Shown: positions 45,729-54,815 of the stretch, one piece after another
Layout of the letters: every line of letters begins with the position of its first letter
How positions within the stretch are numbered: the first letter of the stretch is position 1
From: GCA-002722245 sp038154685
GTDB lineage: Bacteria; Bacteroidota; Bacteroidia; Flavobacteriales_C; GCA-002722245
Assembly: GCA_038154685.1 (NCBI GenBank)
Contig: JAYPYW010000004.1
Coordinates: 38,825 to 102,824, forward strand
Direction of reading: 5' to 3'
Length of the DNA: 64,000 nt
The notes under the pieces: generated by a model
Databases searched by the model: none
Told to the model about the DNA's origin: nothing
Seen by the model: the letters and a program-made list of their open reading frames with translations, nothing else
Program-made: the position numbers and the translations under genes

Positions 45729-47816
45729 GTGGAACCAAAGGCAAACATACTCAAGAGAGTTTACCTTTTCTTTTTCGTGTTAGTGGCATTTAGCTTACTT
45801 ATTGTGGCGGCGACTGTAAATATCCAGTATTTCAAGGGGGATGAGGTACAGGTTGCAGTAAAAACTACAAGCGTAAAAAAGAGAACTTTTCCTGCGAAAA
45901 GAGGAGATCTTTATGCTAAAGATGGAAGCTTATTAGCTACTTCGTTAACTTATTATGAAGTGGGATTGGATTTAACTTCTCCTTCCATTAATGAAGATAC
46001 TTTAAGCAAGTATGCTGGAGCATTGGCTGATTCGTTAGAGCTTTTAATAGGGAAGAGAACTGCTAAAGAATACTACAGAGGAATTACTCAAGCCTACAAA
46101 GATTCTGTAAGATGGTATCCATTGAGCAGAGGTTTAAATTACCCTGAATTCCAAAAATTAAAGAAGTTCCCTTTTATTAATCAAGGAAGATTAAAAAGCG
46201 GTTTAGCATACAGAAAGTATACAAAACGTAAAAAACCATTTGGCGTTTTAGCATCGAGAACAATTGGTTCAAGAGCGCCTTTCGGTTTAGAAGGTGCATA
46301 TGATTCTTACCTAAAAGGGGAAGACGGAGAGCAATTACAGAGAAGAAAATCCAACGTTTGGGTTCCAGTAAATGAATCAAATATTAAGGAGCCGATTAAT
46401 GGAGCTGATGTTTATTCTACTATTGATATAAATATCCAAGAGGTAGCTGAAAACGCTTTAAAGGATCAACTATTTCATAACAAATCTGATTATGGATGCG
46501 CGATTGTGATGGAGGTTGAAACTGGTAAAATTAGAGCCATCGCTAACTTATTAATTGATACAGCAACGGGTCAGTTTACTGAAGCAAGAAATTATGCCGT
46601 TGCCGATGCAGAAGAGCCGGGGTCAACAATCAAATTAGCAAGTTTCATGGCTGCTTTGGAAAAAGATCAATTTGATTTAGATAAGAAGAAATATGATGTG
46701 GGTCACGGAGTTTATAAGGTTTACGATCGAAAAGTAAGGGATTCACATACTTATCCAATTCGTCAGACTTTCTCTGCGAGAGAGATTTTCGAAAAGTCTT
46801 CAAATGTAGGAACTGTTAAATTAATAGAAGAGTACTACAAAGACAATCCAGGTGAGTACATCGAAAGATTGTACAGCTTTGGATTACATGATAAGCTGGG
46901 AGTAGACATCATTGGTGAAGCAACTCCAAAAATAAAATCTCCATCAGATGAGGATTGGTATGGTACAACTTTGCAATGGACATGCCACGGTTATGAAACT
47001 CAATTTACCCCTCTTCAAATATTAACCTACTACAATGCAGTTGCCAATAATGGTAAACTGGTTAAACCAATCTTTATTGAGAAGATTGTTGACGAAAACA
47101 AAAAAGAAACAGTTTTCGAACCACATGTGATCAAGTCTTCAATCTGTTCTCAAGAAACAGTTGGAAAACTTCAGGAACTGCTAAATGGTGTTGTTGAAAG
47201 AGGAACTGCTAAAAGACCATTTAGAGGGTCATTATATAAAGTAGCTGGGAAAACGGGGACTGCGAAAATCAATTATGCTAAAAACGGAAAAAGCAAAGTG
47301 GAATATAGAAGTTCATTTGCCGGATACTTCCCAGCGGATAACCCTAGATATTCTTGCATTGTTGTTGTTACTAATCCTCGTGAAAACGGATTTTATGGAG
47401 GAAGCACTGCAGCTCCAGTATTCAGAAAGATTTCAGACAGAGTTTACGCATTAGATAAAGAATTAAGAACCGAACTCATCGCCGAGAACAAAAAAGTAAA
47501 TGTGAAAGCGATGAACGGCCTAGAAAACGAAATGGTAACTGTTGCTAAAACACTTAAAATGAAGGCCGATGTTCGAGGAGAGAACACATATGTGTCGGCA
47601 AAAGTGAATCAAGGAGAATTGTCGACTAAAGAATTAAAGGCGCAAGGAGATCAAGTACCAAATGTAAAAGGTTTATCGGCAAAAGATGCATTGTTCTTAT
47701 TGGAAGAAAGAGGGTTAACAGTTAAGATTTTAGGAAAAGGAAAAGTAATTAAACAAAGCCTTAAACCTGGTAGTAAGGTGGTAAAAGGTAAGCAAATTGA
47801 AATCACTTTAGGATAA
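45729..47816 (+). CDS. ftsI: Septal penicillin-binding protein FtsI (PBP3) with PASTA domain
   Basis: The septal peptidoglycan transpeptidase. The 695 residues have an N-terminal helix (VYLFFFVLVAFSLLIVAATV), a dimerisation domain with RGDLYAKDGSLLATS, and a transpeptidase domain. Active-site motifs are SxxK in EEPGSTIKLASF, SSNVGTVKL, and KTGT in VAGKTGTAKINY. A single C-terminal PASTA domain reads VPNVKGLSAKDALFLLEERGLTV. It starts at GTG. Its stop TAA shares a base with the murE ATG, indicating coupling. Confidence 0.94.
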   Translation: MEPKANILKRVYLFFFVLVAFSLLIVAATVNIQYFKGDEVQVAVKTTSVKKRTFPAKRGDLYAKDGSLLATSLTYYEVGLDLTSPSINEDTLSKYAGALADSLELLIGKRTAKEYYRGITQAYKDSVRWYPLSRGLNYPEFQKLKKFPFINQGRLKSGLAYRKYTKRKKPFGVLASRTIGSRAPFGLEGAYDSYLKGEDGEQLQRRKSNVWVPVNESNIKEPINGADVYSTIDINIQEVAENALKDQLFHNKSDYGCAIVMEVETGKIRAIANLLIDTATGQFTEARNYAVADAEEPGSTIKLASFMAALEKDQFDLDKKKYDVGHGVYKVYDRKVRDSHTYPIRQTFSAREIFEKSSNVGTVKLIEEYYKDNPGEYIERLYSFGLHDKLGVDIIGEATPKIKSPSDEDWYGTTLQWTCHGYETQFTPLQILTYYNAVANNGKLVKPIFIEKIVDENKKETVFEPHVIKSSICSQETVGKLQELLNGVVERGTAKRPFRGSLYKVAGKTGTAKINYAKNGKSKVEYRSSFAGYFPADNPRYSCIVVVTNPRENGFYGGSTAAPVFRKISDRVYALDKELRTELIAENKKVNVKAMNGLENEMVTVAKTLKMKADVRGENTYVSAKVNQGELSTKELKAQGDQVPNVKGLSAKDALFLLEERGLTVKILGKGKVIKQSLKPGSKVVKGKQIEITLG

Positions 47817-49279
47817 TGAAATTACTATCGGATTTATTATATAAAACAGGAATTGAAGAGGTAAAGGGGAACACTAATCTTGCTATCACTTCAATATGTT
47901 TCGATTCGCGCAAAGTGACGCGCGACTGTTTGTTCATTGCTACAAGAGGAACAACCGTTGATGGTCATTCTTTTATCGAAGGTGCTATTAATGACGGTGC
48001 AATGGCTATTGTTTGTGAAGAGTTTCCGGAAGAAATTTTAGAGAAAATCACTTACGTTAAAGTGAAGAACTCTCAGAACGCTTTGGGAATTATTGCTTCT
48101 AACTTTTATGATAATCCTTCAGAAAAATTAAAGTTAGTTGGTGTTACTGGAACAAACGGTAAAACCACTACTGCTACTTTATTGTACTTGTTGTTTAGAA
48201 GCTTAGCAAAGAAAGCAGGTTTACTTTCCACAGTTAAAAACAGAATTATTGGGGAGACAATCCCATCAACTCATACAACACCTGATGCTATCGCAATTAA
48301 TGAATTATTAGCGCAAATGGTGGAGAAAGGTTGTACGCATTGTTTCATGGAAGTGAGCTCTCATGCAATTCACCAAAGAAGAATTGCAGGTTTAGAGTTT
48401 GATATCGCGTTGTTTACAAACATCACGCATGATCACTTAGATTACCACAAAACATTTGATGAGTACATTAAAGCGAAGAAACAATTCTTCGATGAGCTAC
48501 CAGTAGGAACTGTTGCTATTACAAACGCAGATGAGCGTCATGGCGCAACAATGACTTTAAATACTAAAGCCGACGTAAAGAAATACGGATTAAAGGCGAT
48601 GGCTGATTATAAATGTAGACTAGTAGAGAATTCATTCGAAGGTTTACAGTTAAACATTGACGGGCAGGATGTGTGGACTAGAATAGTAGGATCGTTCAAT
48701 GCTTATAATTTATTGGCTGTATATGCTACAGCTATTGAGTTAGGTGAAGATAAAATGGAGGTGTTAACTTCATTAAGTAGCCTATCTGCAGTTGAAGGAA
48801 GATTTCAACATTTCAAATCACAAAGTGGGGTGATCGCAGTTGTTGATTACGCACACACACCAGATGCATTAAAGAAGGTATTAAATACCATAAAAGATAT
48901 TAGATCGGGGAATGAACAACTAATTACAGTTGTTGGTTGTGGAGGAGACAGAGATAAAGAAAAACGACCGCTAATGGCGCGCATAGCTGCCAACTTAAGC
49001 GATCGTGTTTTTGCTACTTCAGATAACCCAAGATCAGAAAATCCTGACGCAATAATTAATGAAATGAAGATGGGATTAGATCCTGTTGAATTAGCCAAAA
49101 TTCTATCTATTACAGATAGGGCTGAGGCCATTAAAACTGCATGTACTTTAGCTCAACCTGGCGACATTATAATTGTCGCCGGGAAGGGTCATGAAAAGTA
49201 CCAGGAAATAAATGGTGTGAAGCATCCATTTGATGACTTTGAAGTGTTAGAAGATTCATTCAAAATATTGCAGAAGTAA
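47816..49279 (+). CDS. murE: UDP-MurNAc-tripeptide synthetase (meso-diaminopimelate adding)
   Basis: Adds the third stem-peptide residue. The 487 residues show VTGTNGKTTTATLLYLL (ATP P-loop, about 108-120), HTTPDA, FMEVSSHAIHQRRI, TNITHDHLDYH and the DNPR motif in ATSDNPRSENPDAI. That motif marks meso-diaminopimelate specificity rather than lysine, so this organism should have diaminopimelate-type peptidoglycan. Overlaps ftsI by one base; mraY begins one base after the stop. Confidence 0.95.
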   Translation: MKLLSDLLYKTGIEEVKGNTNLAITSICFDSRKVTRDCLFIATRGTTVDGHSFIEGAINDGAMAIVCEEFPEEILEKITYVKVKNSQNALGIIASNFYDNPSEKLKLVGVTGTNGKTTTATLLYLLFRSLAKKAGLLSTVKNRIIGETIPSTHTTPDAIAINELLAQMVEKGCTHCFMEVSSHAIHQRRIAGLEFDIALFTNITHDHLDYHKTFDEYIKAKKQFFDELPVGTVAITNADERHGATMTLNTKADVKKYGLKAMADYKCRLVENSFEGLQLNIDGQDVWTRIVGSFNAYNLLAVYATAIELGEDKMEVLTSLSSLSAVEGRFQHFKSQSGVIAVVDYAHTPDALKKVLNTIKDIRSGNEQLITVVGCGGDRDKEKRPLMARIAANLSDRVFATSDNPRSENPDAIINEMKMGLDPVELAKILSITDRAEAIKTACTLAQPGDIIIVAGKGHEKYQEINGVKHPFDDFEVLEDSFKILQK

Positions 49280-49280
49280 G

Positions 49281-50507
49281 ATGTTATACTACTTATTTGA
49301 GTACTTAAACGAAATTGATTTCCCAGGAGCGGGAGCATTCCAGTTCATTACAACTAGAGCTGCGTTTGCAATTATTGTGTCACTTATTATTTCGATGATT
49401 TTAGGAAAGAGAATCATCAAGATGTTGCACAAATTGCAAGTTGGTGAAACAGTTAGAGATTTAGGTTTAGAAGGACAGTTAGAGAAGTCAGGAACACCGA
49501 CAATGGGTGGCTTATTAATTTTGGCAGCTATCTTAATTCCTACTTTACTATTCGCAAAGTTGGATAACATTTATATCATAATGTTATTGCTTTCAACAAT
49601 TTGGCTTGGGCTGATTGGATTCTTAGATGATTATATTAAAGTATTTAAGAAGAATAAGGAAGGACTTAAAGGAAAAATGAAAGTTGTTGGTCAGATCGGA
49701 ATAGGAGTGATCGTAGGAGCAACGCTTTTCTTTAGTGATGATGTTGTAATAGCAGAAGAATCTCCAGAATCTACAATTGAATTAGTTGACGGGAAGGTTG
49801 AGAAAAATACGATCTGGGATCAGAAGAAATCGTTATCCACTACAATTCCATTCTTCAAGAATAACGAATTAAATTATGGAGATGCAGTTGAATGGATTGG
49901 TTTAGACCCAACGGAATGGGGATGGTTAGTTTTTATTCCAGTTGTAATTGTAATTATCACGGCAGTTTCTAACGGTGCTAATTTAACCGATGGAATAGAT
50001 GGTTTAGCAACTGGTACTTCCGCAATAATCGGAGTTGCTTTAGGTGTGCTTGCCTATGTATCAGGTAACGCCTTTTTCGCAGATTACTTAAATATTATGT
50101 ACATCCCTGATACAGGTGAGTTAGTAATATTTATGGGAGCTTTTGTAGGAGCATGTATTGGGTTCTTATGGTACAATGCTTACCCTGCTCAAGTATTCAT
50201 GGGAGACACTGGAAGTTTAGCTTTAGGTGGTATCATCGCAACATTCGCTATTGCTATCAGAAAGGAGTTATTGATTCCAATTTTATGCGGAATATTCTTA
50301 GTGGAAAACCTGAGTGTTATCATGCAGGTGGGATACTTCAAATACACAAAGAAAAAGTTTGGTGAAGGAAAGCGAATTTTCAAAATGGCGCCTTTACATC
50401 ACCATTACCAAAAGTCTGGTTACCACGAAGCAAAAATTGTTAGTCGATTCTGGATTGTAGGAATCTTACTAGCCATTTTCGCAATCGCTACACTTAAGCT
50501 TAGATAA
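49281..50507 (+). CDS. mraY: Phospho-N-acetylmuramoyl-pentapeptide transferase
   Basis: Forms lipid I on undecaprenyl phosphate at the inner membrane. The 408 residues have ten helices and the conserved motifs GTPTMGGLLIL, LGLIGFLDDYIKV (Asp pair), NGANLTDGIDGLATGTSA, GDTGSLALGG and KMAPLHHHYQ. It is about 45 residues longer than the E. coli enzyme owing to a hydrophilic insert (about residues 155-205, EESPESTIELVDGKVEKN onward) between helices; such an insert is common in Bacteroidota as far as I recall. Confidence 0.96.
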   Translation: MLYYLFEYLNEIDFPGAGAFQFITTRAAFAIIVSLIISMILGKRIIKMLHKLQVGETVRDLGLEGQLEKSGTPTMGGLLILAAILIPTLLFAKLDNIYIIMLLLSTIWLGLIGFLDDYIKVFKKNKEGLKGKMKVVGQIGIGVIVGATLFFSDDVVIAEESPESTIELVDGKVEKNTIWDQKKSLSTTIPFFKNNELNYGDAVEWIGLDPTEWGWLVFIPVVIVIITAVSNGANLTDGIDGLATGTSAIIGVALGVLAYVSGNAFFADYLNIMYIPDTGELVIFMGAFVGACIGFLWYNAYPAQVFMGDTGSLALGGIIATFAIAIRKELLIPILCGIFLVENLSVIMQVGYFKYTKKKFGEGKRIFKMAPLHHHYQKSGYHEAKIVSRFWIVGILLAIFAIATLKLR

Positions 50508-50515
50508 AACAAAGA

Positions 50516-51856
50516 GTGAGCAAGCGATTAGTCATACTAGGTGCTGGGGAGAGCGGTGTTGGAGCTGCAATCCTAGGTAAACAAAAAAACTATGAGGTTT
50601 TTGTTTCCGATATGGGAACAATTGCCAAAAAATATAAAGACGTTCTTTCAAGAGAAGAAATCTCATTTGAGGAAACAAAACATACCAAAGAGCAAATACT
50701 AAATGCTGATGTTGTTGTTAAAAGTCCAGGAATTCCTGATTCGGCTCCTTTAATTGTGGAGTTAAGAAACCAAGGTACTCAAGTTATCTCCGAGATAGAA
50801 TTTGGGTCTTGGTACACGAAAGCCAAGTTAATTGGAATCACAGGAAGTAACGGTAAAACAACTACAACAAGCCTTACTTATCATATTTTGAAAAGTGCAG
50901 GTTTAAATGTAGGAGTTGGTGGTAACATTGGTGATAGTTTCGCGCTTCAGGTGGCAACATGTGATTACGATTATTATGTGTTGGAGTTGAGCAGTTTTCA
51001 ATTAGATGGTATTAAAAAACTGAAATTAGATGTATCAATTTTATTAAATATCACACCAGATCATCTGGATAGATATGACTACAGCCTAGACAAATACATC
51101 GATTCGAAGTTCCAATTGGTAAAAAACTTCGACGAAAATTCGGTTTTTATTTACAATTCTGATGATGAAAACATCGCTAAAAAACTCCAAAATGTAACCC
51201 TTCCTAAATCGGTTTATCAATTCAGTTTGAGTAAGTTAACTGGTGTAGGTGCAGGGGTCAAAGACAGGAATATATTAATAGATATTAACAACCCTATGCT
51301 GATATCTGTTGATAGTGTTTCCTTGAAAGGCAAGCATAATTCGTATAATATTATGGCATCTGTTTCAGCGGCATGTGTTTTAGGCATTGATGAAAAGAAA
51401 ATTTTAGTTGCTGTGGAATCTTTTCAGCCTATCGAGCACAGAATGGAACGGGTAGTTGTTCTTAACGGAGTTGAATATATCAATGACTCAAAGGCTACTA
51501 ATGTGGATAGTACCTTTTATGCATTGGAAAGTATGGACAACAACGTTATTTGGATTGCTGGTGGTGTGGACAAGGGGAATGATTATTCCCAACTTATCCC
51601 TTTAGTAAAATCCAAAGTTTATGGTATGGTTTGCTTAGGCAAGGATAACGAAAAGTTGCATGCAGCTTTCGGAGGAATTGTTGAGCGAATCGAAGATGCA
51701 AGTAGTGCTGATGAGGCAGTAAAAAGGGCTTCTGCAATGGCAGAAGAGGGGTTCACTGTGTTGTTGTCACCAGCTTGTGCAAGTTTTGATTTGTTTTCGA
51801 ATTACGAGGACCGTGGAAGAAAATTTAAAGAAGGAATAACCAAACTAAACGAGTAA
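50516..51856 (+). CDS. murD: UDP-N-acetylmuramoylalanine-D-glutamate ligase
   Basis: Adds D-glutamate to UDP-MurNAc-L-Ala. The 446-residue, three-domain ligase has LGAGESGVGAAIL (UMAG-binding Rossmann), ITGSNGKTTTTSLTYHIL (P-loop near 108), ELSSFQLDGI, LNITPDHLDRY, and the C-terminal domain with EHRMERVV, INDSKATNVDST, GGVDKGNDY and LLSPACASFDLFSNYEDRGRKF. It starts at GTG. A second gene encoding only a MurD C-terminal domain follows 15 nt later. Confidence 0.95.
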   Translation: MSKRLVILGAGESGVGAAILGKQKNYEVFVSDMGTIAKKYKDVLSREEISFEETKHTKEQILNADVVVKSPGIPDSAPLIVELRNQGTQVISEIEFGSWYTKAKLIGITGSNGKTTTTSLTYHILKSAGLNVGVGGNIGDSFALQVATCDYDYYVLELSSFQLDGIKKLKLDVSILLNITPDHLDRYDYSLDKYIDSKFQLVKNFDENSVFIYNSDDENIAKKLQNVTLPKSVYQFSLSKLTGVGAGVKDRNILIDINNPMLISVDSVSLKGKHNSYNIMASVSAACVLGIDEKKILVAVESFQPIEHRMERVVVLNGVEYINDSKATNVDSTFYALESMDNNVIWIAGGVDKGNDYSQLIPLVKSKVYGMVCLGKDNEKLHAAFGGIVERIEDASSADEAVKRASAMAEEGFTVLLSPACASFDLFSNYEDRGRKFKEGITKLNE

Positions 51857-51871
51857 AATTTAATTAAAGTC

Positions 51872-52420
51872 ATGACAAAGGGAAATTTTGAATTCCAAAA
51901 CAAACTAAGCATCGGTGACACGATGGCTGAGAACTTAAAACAAAACGTTGGGAACTTAAGAAAGGAAAGCTTAAGAGAAAAGTTTAGTGATTTTGAAAAT
52001 GTTGAGCACAGATTAGAATTTGTGGCGAATGTACATGGTATTGAGTACATCAATGATTCAAAAGCTACTAATGTGAATTCAACTTGGTATGCGTTAGAAA
52101 GAATGCAAAGAGAAACTATTTGGATTGTTGGGGGTGTTGACAAAACAGTAGATTACTCTTCTTTACAGGAATTAGCTAAAGAAAAAGTAAGAGCTATTGT
52201 TTATATTGGGACCAACAAATCAAAAGTCTTTGAAAACTTTTTAGATAAAGTAGATATGATTGTAGATGCAGGATCAATGGAAGAAGCGGTTCAAATGGCA
52301 TACTACATTGCAGACAAAGGGGAGACTGTTTTACTATCTCCTGCTTCAGCGAGCTTTAACATGTTCGAGAACCTAGAGGAAAGGGGGAATACTTTCAAAC
52401 AAGCTGTAAGAAGCTTATAA
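51872..52420 (+). CDS. Stand-alone MurD C-terminal domain protein (murD paralogue without ATPase domain)
   Basis: A 182-residue protein. Residues about 41-182 match the Mur ligase C-terminal domain of MurD: EHRLE (46-50), NDSKATN (61-67), GGVDK (87-91) and LLSPASASFNMFENLEERGNTF (154-175). The central ATP-binding domain and N-terminal UDP-sugar domain are missing, so it cannot be a ligase alone. Residues that bind D-Glu in E. coli MurD (Thr and Lys in SKATN and GGxDK, Ser in LLSPA, Phe) appear kept. Residues 1-40 (MTKGNFEFQNKLSIGDTMAE, continuing) have no counterpart in MurD. It is intact, in the operon and clearly diverged from murD, so it is unlikely to be decaying debris. A D-Glu or MurD-related regulatory or accessory function is inference. 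Confidence 0.85.
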   Translation: MTKGNFEFQNKLSIGDTMAENLKQNVGNLRKESLREKFSDFENVEHRLEFVANVHGIEYINDSKATNVNSTWYALERMQRETIWIVGGVDKTVDYSSLQELAKEKVRAIVYIGTNKSKVFENFLDKVDMIVDAGSMEEAVQMAYYIADKGETVLLSPASASFNMFENLEERGNTFKQAVRSL

Positions 52421-52432
52421 AACAAATTTGCT

Positions 52433-52564
52433 ATGGCACGAGTTAAGCCGGATAAGAGTTTTGAGAAACGTCATCTCGCAACTATTGTCCTTTCTAGTGT
52501 ATTATTGTTTTTGATTTTTAGTACTGTGTGGGTGATTAAAAGAATTAAGACAGGAGTATTATAA
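52433..52564 (+). CDS. 43-residue single-pass membrane microprotein in the dcw cluster
   Basis: ATG at 52433 to TAA at 52562-52564 encodes MARVKPDKSFEKRHLATIVL followed by SSVLLFLIFSTVWVIKRIKT and GVL. The layout is a basic N terminus, one hydrophobic helix (about residues 15-35) and a basic C-terminal end. It fits exactly between the MurD-C paralogue (12-nt gap) and ftsW (6-nt gap), the same tight spacing as the rest of the operon, and is too short for usual gene-finding cut-offs. I do not recognise it. Position suggests a divisome or cell-wall accessory peptide, which is inference. Confidence 0.65.
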   Translation: MARVKPDKSFEKRHLATIVLSSVLLFLIFSTVWVIKRIKTGVL

Positions 52565-52570
52565 AGTCAA

Positions 52571-53722
52571 ATGCAGGAGATTTATAACAAAATATATGGT
52601 GACAAAGTCATCTGGGGCGTTATCATTTCTCTTGCCTTACTTTCGATTCCTATTGTTTATGTAGGAACGGAACAATTAGCGTTACTGCGGGGAGGTAACT
52701 TCTTTTATTTCGTGATTAAACACGCAATAATTTTGTTAAGTGCCTTTGTCATTGCTTACCAAGTTTCAAAAATTAAACATGGTTACCTGTCGCGGCTCTC
52801 GCTAATTTTAATGGTAGTCACCATACCATTGCTACTCTACACAATGCTCGCAGGACATAGTGTTGATTCAGCAGAAAGGTGGATCAAAATTCCCGTCATT
52901 GGTTTAAGTTTCCAAACCTCTGATTTCGCAAAAATTTCATTAACTATTTATTTAGCCAGAGTCCTCAGCAGAAAGCAAGGGGACTTAGATGATTTTAAAG
53001 AGGTAGTAAAACACTTGTTTTTGCCTGTTGTTTTAACTTGCGCTTTAATCATCAAATCTGATTTCTCAACAGCTGCCCTTATCATGGGAGGTTGTTTTAT
53101 CATGATGTTTTTTGGAGGGGTAAAGTTATCTCACTTCGGTATCATTTTACTCGCCATTATTGGTTTATTTACAATTATGGTTTTGGTCTTTCCAGATAAC
53201 TTACAAAGACTACAAACTTGGATTAACAGACTAACCGCTTTTACTGCTGAAAATGCTGATGCAGGAAGTGGGAATTATCAAAAGAATTTAGCTCAGGCAT
53301 CTATTTATGATGGAGGAGCTGTTGGTTTATGGTTTGATATCTTACCTGGTAAATACGGTCAGCCACCACAAGCTGCTTCCGATTTTATTTACGCAACTAT
53401 TTTAAGGAATTACGGATTGATTGGTGGTGTTTTCACCATTTTCATGTACCTCATATTATTCTTCCGAAGCATTAAAATTGCAAGGAAGTGCAATAAATTA
53501 TTTTCAGTTCTATTGGTAATTGGATTGTCATCAGGACTAGTTCTCCAAGCCTTTAGTAACATGGCTGTAGCCGTTGGGATATTCCCAGTAACTGGTCAGC
53601 CCCTTCCCATGGTAAGTATGGGAGGAACATCGCTGTGGTTCACAGCAATTTCAATTGGAATCATACTTAGTATAAGTAGAGAAATAAGTAGCAATTCTCC
53701 TACAGATGAAGAAATCGCCTAG
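52571..53722 (+). CDS. ftsW: Septal peptidoglycan polymerase FtsW (SEDS family)
   Basis: Polymerises lipid II at the septum together with FtsI. The 383-residue protein has about ten helices, with SAERWIKIPVIGLSFQTSDFAKISL (SEDS motif) and the acidic loop region QTWINRLTAFTAENADAGSGNYQKNLAQASIYDGG. Later come the conserved ATILRNYGLIGGVFTIFMYLILFFR and VTGQPLPMVSMGGTSL near the C terminus. The 3' end overlaps murG by 17 nt. Confidence 0.94.
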   Translation: MQEIYNKIYGDKVIWGVIISLALLSIPIVYVGTEQLALLRGGNFFYFVIKHAIILLSAFVIAYQVSKIKHGYLSRLSLILMVVTIPLLLYTMLAGHSVDSAERWIKIPVIGLSFQTSDFAKISLTIYLARVLSRKQGDLDDFKEVVKHLFLPVVLTCALIIKSDFSTAALIMGGCFIMMFFGGVKLSHFGIILLAIIGLFTIMVLVFPDNLQRLQTWINRLTAFTAENADAGSGNYQKNLAQASIYDGGAVGLWFDILPGKYGQPPQAASDFIYATILRNYGLIGGVFTIFMYLILFFRSIKIARKCNKLFSVLLVIGLSSGLVLQAFSNMAVAVGIFPVTGQPLPMVSMGGTSLWFTAISIGIILSISREISSNSPTDEEIA

Positions 53723-54815
53723 AGTAATAGTAAGCGGTGGAGGAACTGGAGGTCATATTTTTCCAGCGGTTGCCATTGCTAATGCTATTAAATTAAAATA
53801 TCCTGATACGGATATCCTTTTTGTTGGTGCAAAAGGGAAAATGGAAATGGAAAAGGTGCCTAAAGCAGGTTATCCTATCGAAGGTTTATGGATTAGTGGA
53901 ATCCAAAGAAAATTAATCTTAGCCAACCTTTCGTTCCCATTTAAATTAATATCGAGTTTATGGAATGCTCGAAAGATTATAAAAAGATTCAAACCTGATA
54001 TTTGTATTGGTGTTGGAGGATTTGCCAGTGGTCCTTTGTTAAAGGCTGCTACTTGGGCTAAAGTGCCAACATTAATTCACGAATCAAACTCATACCCTGG
54101 AATTACTAATAAGCTTTTAGGCAAGAATGTAAACACTGTTTGTGTGGCGTTCCAAGGAATGCAAAAGTTCTTTCCAACAGCTAAGAATTTAGTGATTACA
54201 GGAAACCCGGTCCGACAAGAAATTTTAAAGCTCGAAGGTAAAAAAGCACGTGCTTTAGAGAAATTCGGATTAGCGGGAGATAAACCAATTGTACTTTCCA
54301 TTGGAGGTAGTCAGGGTGCCAGAAGCATTAACCATGCATTGGATGCCGACTTAGAAAAGTTTGTTGAAAAAGGTTATCAGCTACTTTGGCAAACAGGGAA
54401 GTTTTACAAAACCGAATCTCAAGGAAGAGTTAAATCTATCGGTTCCAATTTACTGCACGCACACGAATTCATTTATGAAATGGATTTAGCTTATGCAGCA
54501 GCAGATGTTGTGATTTCACGTTCAGGAGCAATGTCGGTTACCGAGTTAAGTTTGGTTGGTAAACCATGTGTGTTAGTACCATTCCCATTCGCGGCAGAAG
54601 ATCATCAAACTGCCAACGCAATGGCCTTGGTAAATAACAATGCAGGAATCTTGGTTAAAGATTCGGAAGTGAGAGAAAAGTTATTTAATGAAGTTGATGC
54701 TTTACTTTCTGATGAGATAAAAAGAGAAGCTTTAAGACGAAATATCGAGAAGCTAAAAATTGAAAACGCCGCCGATAAAATTATGGTGGAGGTTGAAAAA
54801 TTATTACAAAAGTGA
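53706..54815 (+). CDS. murG: UDP-GlcNAc:lipid I N-acetylglucosaminyltransferase
   Basis: Makes lipid II at the cytoplasmic face. The 369 residues have the G loops GGGTGGHIFPAVAIANAI (N-terminal) and SIGGSQGARSINHAL (C-terminal), IHESNSYPGITNKLL, and the UDP-GlcNAc site with SRSGAMSVTELSLVGKPCVLVPFPFAAEDHQTANA. Its ATG lies inside the ftsW 3' end, and the murC GTG overlaps its stop by 4 nt (GTGA). Confidence 0.95.
   Translation: MKKSPRVIVSGGGTGGHIFPAVAIANAIKLKYPDTDILFVGAKGKMEMEKVPKAGYPIEGLWISGIQRKLILANLSFPFKLISSLWNARKIIKRFKPDICIGVGGFASGPLLKAATWAKVPTLIHESNSYPGITNKLLGKNVNTVCVAFQGMQKFFPTAKNLVITGNPVRQEILKLEGKKARALEKFGLAGDKPIVLSIGGSQGARSINHALDADLEKFVEKGYQLLWQTGKFYKTESQGRVKSIGSNLLHAHEFIYEMDLAYAAADVVISRSGAMSVTELSLVGKPCVLVPFPFAAEDHQTANAMALVNNNAGILVKDSEVREKLFNEVDALLSDEIKREALRRNIEKLKIENAADKIMVEVEKLLQK

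Noticed and set aside
51872..52420. MurD-C gene as a frameshifted pseudogene of a second full murD
   Set aside because: The bases upstream belong to the complete first murD and there is no second ATPase domain; the frame is intact with a proper ATG and keeps ligand-binding residues.
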